Under the pieces are notes generated by a model. The model worked only from the letters and a program-made list of their open reading frames with translations. It was not told where the DNA came from and ran no database searches. DNA of 60,312 nt from an uncultured Eggerthellaceae bacterium (GTDB taxonomy: Bacteria > Actinomycetota > Coriobacteriia > Coriobacteriales > Eggerthellaceae), in assembly GCA_903789415.1 (NCBI GenBank), contig CAIFEG010000009.1, forward strand, positions 1 through 60,312, in the 5' to 3' direction. The position numbers and the translations under genes are program-made. Shown one piece after another: positions 57,201 through 60,312 of this stretch (its first letter is position 1; each line of letters opens with the position of its first letter).

Positions 57201-57793
57201 TTTCCGACCATCCGCTGTCACGTTATTCGGGTGTGTTGAAAAAGCTCACCAAATTTAGGCTCGGTGATCTAGCGGAGCGCGACCGTGACAACAATAACGC
57301 AAGGTTTGTGGGATTGGTGTCTGGGGTGCAGCCGAAATATAATAAAAAGGGTAAGAAGATGGCACTTTTCACCCTTGAAGATACGACCGGATCAATCGAC
57401 TGCGTGTGCTTCGACTTCAATAAGAACGCCGAGTCGCTTGTCGAAGATGCCATCGTCAAGATCAAAGGTAAATTTGAAGCGTCGGATTCGCGCAAGCAGC
57501 TGATTTGCTATGAAATGGAGCCAATCGAGCTTTCGAGCGACGAAGCAGACGGAAGCATTCGCACGTTGGAAGTAGCGATAACGCAGGCTGATTTCACGCG
57601 CGACAATATGCGGTTCTTAAATCAGGTTTTAAAGTCGTATCCTGGTCAGGACAATGTGTCGCTTATCGTGAGGCAGCCCGAAGGGCGAAAGCTCTCGGCG
57701 CAACTTCCGATGACGGTGGACTCACACAATAAAGAAGTATTCCGGAAACTCAGCGAACTGTTTGGGCGCAAGGTTTGCAGGATGGCGTCGTAA
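54299..57793 (+). CDS. dnaE: DNA polymerase III subunit alpha
   Basis: DnaE is the replicative polymerase. The PHP domain comes first (FVHLHNHTEYSLLDGETHV, TDHGVMSG). Then come the palm with GVGPGRGSAAGSIV and PDIDVDFDD, the YQEQIMQI and FNKSHSACYAVL regions, the tandem helix-hairpin-helix (SGVRGVGDKVVEEI) and the C-terminal OB fold. Length is 1164 aa, with no 3'-5' exonuclease, so it is DnaE and not PolC. An AAAGG site precedes the ATG. The stop overlaps truA by one base. Confidence 0.97.
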   Translation: MAFVHLHNHTEYSLLDGETHVKDMVKRAADLGMPAVAITDHGVMSGVPELEDACIALKKETGQVVKPIFGCEIYFTTDDDLKKTGKPHLYHMILLAKTNEGYHNLVHLVSESHCGENNFYYKPRTTFAMLKKYGKGLIGTSACIAGIIPRLIDNDQFDDAVAWAKKLASCFAPGDFYIELQNHGITTDGGLTDLEMDRQLAKVAKVAGLKCIATNDFHYLRKEDARAQDIMVCIGTNSQLSDPKRMKFATQEFYMKTEEEMREALSEWPEACDNTVEVAEKCNVTLERYSVLPKFPVPEGEDEASWFRKQCEKGLIKRFGKGKAKTLDDLPKEVVDRYKYESDIIVQKGFAAYFLIVQEYVMWAKTHGIGVGPGRGSAAGSIVTYAMGITDLNPLPYGLLFERFLSVERTEMPDIDVDFDDEHRQDVINHVREFYGADHIAGVITFGKLQAKNAVRDAARVLGYPYGVGDRLCKMIGNDLGITLDQALQEKPDLKEAYANEEDTRTIIDAARSIEGRIRNEGVHACATIICRDPMEDHVPVKRDTKGGGMITQYDGHYTPELGLLKMDFLGLRTLGVISRACENVKARYGTVIDPSEIPLDDPESFKLMSSGNMDGLFQVEGGLYVSLFAKMPPKKFSDIVASIALNRPGPLQNGFVDDYVDRVSGKKPVVYYDERLRPILEETYGTIVYQEQIMQISMRMCGFSAGKADRLRKAMGHKQIEVMKSLEQDWNEGAVKNGFSLEVSKHIWSDAEKFAQYAFNKSHSACYAVLVMRTAYLKAHYPNEFIAAVLSSYMGNNEKLVHYIASCNASNIKVLPPDVNSSNREFTPTDEGIRFGLSGVRGVGDKVVEEIVAEREKNGPYKHLHDFVDRLPSNCYNRKTLEALIKSGAFDTTGYTRKQMMHFIDDTPMLESAAKRQRDRDAGQTSMFDLLGGDDKEKEENVPAPDGIEWDRKTKLAFEKDVLGIYVSDHPLSRYSGVLKKLTKFRLGDLAERDRDNNNARFVGLVSGVQPKYNKKGKKMALFTLEDTTGSIDCVCFDFNKNAESLVEDAIVKIKGKFEASDSRKQLICYEMEPIELSSDEADGSIRTLEVAITQADFTRDNMRFLNQVLKSYPGQDNVSLIVRQPEGRKLSAQLPMTVDSHNKEVFRKLSELFGRKVCRMAS

Positions 57794-58593
57794 TGCCGGT
57801 TGCGGTGGTTCGTCTCTCATATAATGGAGCGCCATTTTGCGGGTTTGCCCGCCAGACGAAACAGTCGGTTGCTACGGTGCAGGAAGAACTGGAACACGCG
57901 CTCTCGACCGTGTTTCGTCGTGAGGTGCAGGTTGTGTGTGCCGGGCGTACCGACACGGGAGTTCATGCGCTTGATCAGGTTATTTCCTTTGAAATTACCC
58001 CAGAGGAGCGCGCCGCCAAAACCGAGCATTCTCTATTGAACTCGCTCAATGCACTCACCAGCGATGCGATTTCTGCGCGACGTGCGGTTTGTGCTCCCGA
58101 AGGCTTTTCGGCACGGTTTTCTGCGGTATCGCGGGAATATCGCTATTATTTGAGTGATGCATCGTCAGCGCCCTTGGTTATGCAAGCGTTTTCTGCACAT
58201 ACGCCGGGGAAGTTGGATGTTGATGCAATGAACGCCGCGGCAACATATCTGGTTGGTAACCACGACTTTAAAAGCTTCTGTGTGAAGGAATCGGCAGAAG
58301 GGCGCAACACCGTTCGTACGCTGTTCGAGGTGTCGGTGGAACGCGAACGCATCATGGGCGACGATTTGGTGTGCATCCGCGTGGTGGGAAATGCGTTTTT
58401 GCATTCGATGATTCGCACCATGGCGGGAACCCTCGATATGGTGGGGCGGGGAATACGAAGCCCCGAGTGGGTGCAGCGTGTGCTTGAGGCGCGCGATCGT
58501 TGTGCGGCGGGTCCGAAAGCGCCTGCGTGCGGCCTTATTTTTTGGCATGTTGATTATGGAGATGCGCTTAAAGGTGCGACGTGGGAAGCGTAA
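57793..58593 (+). CDS. truA: tRNA pseudouridine synthase A
   Basis: TruA makes pseudouridine at positions 38-40 of tRNAs. The catalytic Asp is in AGRTDTGVHALDQ, and the NGAPFCGFARQ and RFSAVSREYRYYL motifs are present. Length is 266 aa. The start at MPVAVV shares one base with the dnaE stop and has an AGGATGG site; the frame upstream is less likely. It is usual to find truA with ribosomal genes, so the position after dnaE is a little unusual. Confidence 0.96.
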   Translation: MPVAVVRLSYNGAPFCGFARQTKQSVATVQEELEHALSTVFRREVQVVCAGRTDTGVHALDQVISFEITPEERAAKTEHSLLNSLNALTSDAISARRAVCAPEGFSARFSAVSREYRYYLSDASSAPLVMQAFSAHTPGKLDVDAMNAAATYLVGNHDFKSFCVKESAEGRNTVRTLFEVSVERERIMGDDLVCIRVVGNAFLHSMIRTMAGTLDMVGRGIRSPEWVQRVLEARDRCAAGPKAPACGLIFWHVDYGDALKGATWEA

Positions 58594-58603
58594 GGTGGCA
58601 ATA

Positions 58604-58789
58604 ATGGCTGACGAAGAAACAAAAGAATCTACTAATAGCTTTAGCTTCGGCAAAAAGAAAGTTCCCCATGTTACCAAGAAAGATTTTGCGAACTTCCATC
58701 TGATCTATACGTCGCGCGATGATGAAATTTCCGTCTTTGAAGATCCCGATGGGCATCTGTGTGCCGTTCGTACTTCGCGACTTGTGTAA
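58604..58789 (+). CDS. Small charged protein after truA, unknown
   Basis: This 61-aa hydrophilic protein has no membrane span and no cysteine cluster. The centre (DFANFHLIYTSRDDEISVFEDPDGHLCAVRTSRLV) looks like a small beta-rich fold. An AGGTGG site 6 bases before the ATG and the 10-base spacing from truA support it as a real gene. I do not recognise the family. Confidence 0.65.
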   Translation: MADEETKESTNSFSFGKKKVPHVTKKDFANFHLIYTSRDDEISVFEDPDGHLCAVRTSRLV

Positions 58790-58975
58790 TCGAACGTAAC
58801 ATCTTTTCATCCGATCGTTACCTGATCGAACTCTACTTTCCTTATTTTTTATCTGCGCAAGGATTCGAAAATTTTTCTATACGTTTTGAACAGCGAAAAC
58901 GTATTAATCCAATCCTAAAATGGCCTCAATTCTGTTGAACAATTAAATATGTAGGAAATGTGTATTTTCATCGAG

Positions 58976-58993
58976 CTGTTGCCATGGCAACAG
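58976..58993. promoter_or_regulatory. Perfect 18-base palindrome upstream of the Tat-secreted protein gene
   Basis: CTGTTGCCATGGCAACAG is a perfect 18-base palindrome followed by TTTT. It could be an operator or a short terminator for the 61-aa gene. It lies 133 bases before the Tat-secreted protein gene. Confidence 0.5.
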
Positions 58994-59018
58994 TTTTAAA
59001 TTTAGTTCCGCGATAAAA

Positions 59019-59034
59019 GTTAGGCATAACTAAC
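59019..59034. promoter_or_regulatory. DtxR-like iron box candidate
   Basis: GTTAGGCATAACTAAC has GTTAG/CTAAC arms with a 6-base centre and contains TTAGG, as in DtxR/IdeR boxes. It sits 92 bases before the Tat-secreted protein gene. Only a weak match to the 19-base consensus is seen. Confidence 0.4.
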
Positions 59035-59125
59035 AAATGAGAGAAATTTTCAATCTCCGTTAGGAGCAAATCGTTCTCTCAGGTAGTGATGCGAATCTCT
59101 ATCTCATCTCGGAAAGGAACATAAT

Positions 59126-59728
59126 ATGTCAACAGACAAGCTAAACAGTGAACTTAGCCGTCGCGATTTTGTAAAAGTAGCAGCAGCAGGAGCAGTAGCA
59201 CTCGCAGCAGGACCGACTGTGCTGCAATCGGTAAAACCATCTTTGGCTTTTGCGTCAATTCCTACGACGCCAGGTGTGTATACAGTTTCAGCTAATTTAC
59301 GCCTTGAAGCTCCTTGGGTACCCTCATTTTTTATGGGCGGCAAACCGTATCTGACTGATTTAACTGACCCAAATGTCACCCCTGGCCAATTTCCGAAGAA
59401 CAAACAGTCGAATAACGCAACTTTGACTGTCGGCACTGATGGAAAGAGTACTTTAGTTCTTAACCAAGGACTTAATCCTTGTGCGATGCTCTTCGCTATA
59501 GATGATGGAAATGGAGCTAGTGTATTATCAACCGTTAAAGTCGATCCAATTTATTCGGTCACTGATACCGAATTAAAGGACAAACAACGAATTAATGGAA
59601 TTACCTTTCAACTTGATAATTTAGGTGGGGAGTATCTTTTTTCAGACTGCACTGAGTATGCAGGTTTCACTGGATATGCGCCCTTAAAAGGTAAGCATCA
59701 TTGGGATGTAACGCTTCTTGTCGAATAA
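59126..59728 (+). CDS. Tat-secreted protein, unknown family
   Basis: This 200-aa protein has a twin-arginine signal, SRRDFVKVAAAGAVALA (R12, R13), with a cleavage site likely after the AFA run near residue 43. The mature part is beta-rich: GVYTVSANLRLEAPWVPSFFMGGKPYLTDL, SNNATLTVGTDGKSTLVL and GEYLFSDCTEY, with two cysteines. It recalls small beta-sandwich surface domains, but no family is certain. An AAAGGAAC site supports the ATG. It is followed by a hairpin terminator and a large secreted protein gene. Confidence 0.85.
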   Translation: MSTDKLNSELSRRDFVKVAAAGAVALAAGPTVLQSVKPSLAFASIPTTPGVYTVSANLRLEAPWVPSFFMGGKPYLTDLTDPNVTPGQFPKNKQSNNATLTVGTDGKSTLVLNQGLNPCAMLFAIDDGNGASVLSTVKVDPIYSVTDTELKDKQRINGITFQLDNLGGEYLFSDCTEYAGFTGYAPLKGKHHWDVTLLVE

Positions 59729-59737
59729 TTAAAATTC

Positions 59738-59769
59738 AGACCTTATGGAGCACATGCCTTATAAGGTCT
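59738..59769 (+). terminator. Terminator after the Tat-secreted protein gene
   Basis: AGACCTTAT and ATAAGGTCT form a perfect 9-base stem with a 14-base loop, followed by ATTTGTTTTC. The T-run is interrupted. Confidence 0.65.
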
Positions 59770-59840
59770 ATTTGTTTTCTCGGTTTTTCTGACTCCTATG
59801 AGTCTTTTGATAAAGCCTTTTCACGAAAGTGGTCAAACCT

Positions 59841-60312
59841 ATGCACATATCAAAATCTAAAAAAGATGTTGCAAGAAATGCTGCAAAGCTTGTGCTGGCA
59901 TTCCTCGTAGCTTTTGCTATGCTCTTTGCCTCTGTTCCTGCTCCTTCTTATGCTGCAGATACTGATGCAAGCTCAACTGCTGCAGAGAGTAGTGACCAGG
60001 CTGAAGCAACAGATGATTCTTCAGATCAAGCTTTAAAGAATGCAACTGCAACATCTTTTCAAAACACGACAAATGAGCAGCAGAGAACCGCTGATAACAC
60101 GCAATCAGCAAACAATAGCGTAGCGAATGATATAAATGCGACTGTTTCTCAAGATACCCCAGTGTCTACTACTCAAAGTGTAAATGTTAGTGACTTGCAA
60201 TCTGAGAGTGGTACTTCTGAAGATACTTTGAGCACAGAGCAAGCCTCTTTGCTCCAAGCAGCTGAAGAAGACAGCGGCAATGATAGCGGAAACAATGCAC
60301 CGTCATCTTCAG
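59841..60312 (+). CDS. Start of a large secreted protein (truncated by the window end)
   Basis: The frame is open from the ATG to the last base and has no stop. The first 157 residues are visible. A signal peptide comes first: basic leader KSKKDVARNAAK, hydrophobic LVLAFLVAFAMLFASV, and cleavage after the YAA near residue 38-40. Then follows a Ser/Thr/Gln/Asp-rich low-complexity stalk typical of cell-surface proteins. No domain is visible yet. It lies downstream of the Tat-secreted protein gene on the same strand, so the two may form a surface locus. Confidence 0.85.
   Translation, partial: MHISKSKKDVARNAAKLVLAFLVAFAMLFASVPAPSYAADTDASSTAAESSDQAEATDDSSDQALKNATATSFQNTTNEQQRTADNTQSANNSVANDINATVSQDTPVSTTQSVNVSDLQSESGTSEDTLSTEQASLLQAAEEDSGNDSGNNAPSSS

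Overview
The window looks like chromosomal DNA of a moderate-GC, small-genome Actinobacterium of the Coriobacteriia type (Atopobium/Cryptobacterium-like). This is inference from gene content and layout: a sufC-B-D-S-U operon, a fused SecDF, fused dual-ATPase ECF transporters, a Tat-secreted protein, an F-type ATP synthase with an AtpI-like first gene, and an actinobacterial-style LexA box on ruvCAB. No sequence search was run. Almost all genes are housekeeping. I see no tRNA, rRNA, CRISPR array, phage or insertion sequence.

Layout. 0.3-5.6 kb holds the Fe-S assembly operon sufCBDSU. 6.3-10.6 kb is an iron(II) uptake island: feoA-feoB, a convergent DtxR-type regulator, and a FeoB-associated Cys-rich membrane protein. 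11-13.6 kb is ruvCAB plus a small DUF gene behind a LexA box. 13.7-18 kb holds queuosine genes: queA and queH on the minus strand, then a HAD phosphatase and tgt on the plus strand. 18.3-21.8 kb is secDF and a DUF1292 gene. 21.8-25.7 kb (minus) is a complete riboflavin ECF transporter, with an FMN riboswitch, a terminator hairpin and a promoter all visible. 25.8-32.2 kb carries an AGCS amino-acid symporter, rpsB-tsf, murA and an LCP protein. 32.2-33.4 kb holds three small metal- or Cys-rich proteins. 33.4-41 kb is a tightly overlapped operon: lgt, two flavoproteins and a second ECF transporter. 41-46.5 kb holds TsaC, a monoglyceride lipase, glpK, rpiB, upp and dCMP deaminase. 46.7-53.8 kb is the atpIBEFHAGDC operon. 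54.3-58.8 kb is dnaE, truA and a 61-aa ORF. The window ends with a Tat-secreted protein and the start of a long Ser/Thr/Gln-rich secreted protein, behind a possible iron box.

Most unusual signal. Short degenerate tandem repeats, usually with a 14-16 bp or 21 bp period, sit again and again at gene ends. At least eleven boundaries carry them. Where the repeat is translated the period is a multiple of three, giving penta- or heptapeptide tails (Lgt, HI0933-like flavoprotein, HAD phosphatase, second EcfA linker). Where it is non-coding it often begins at the stop codon (DUF1292 gene, alsT, tgt, feoB) or fills the next leader (glpK-rpiB, rpiB-upp). The unit sequence differs at each locus, so this is not a copied element. 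It looks like a genome-wide process of local duplication at gene boundaries, and I could not assign it to any known system.
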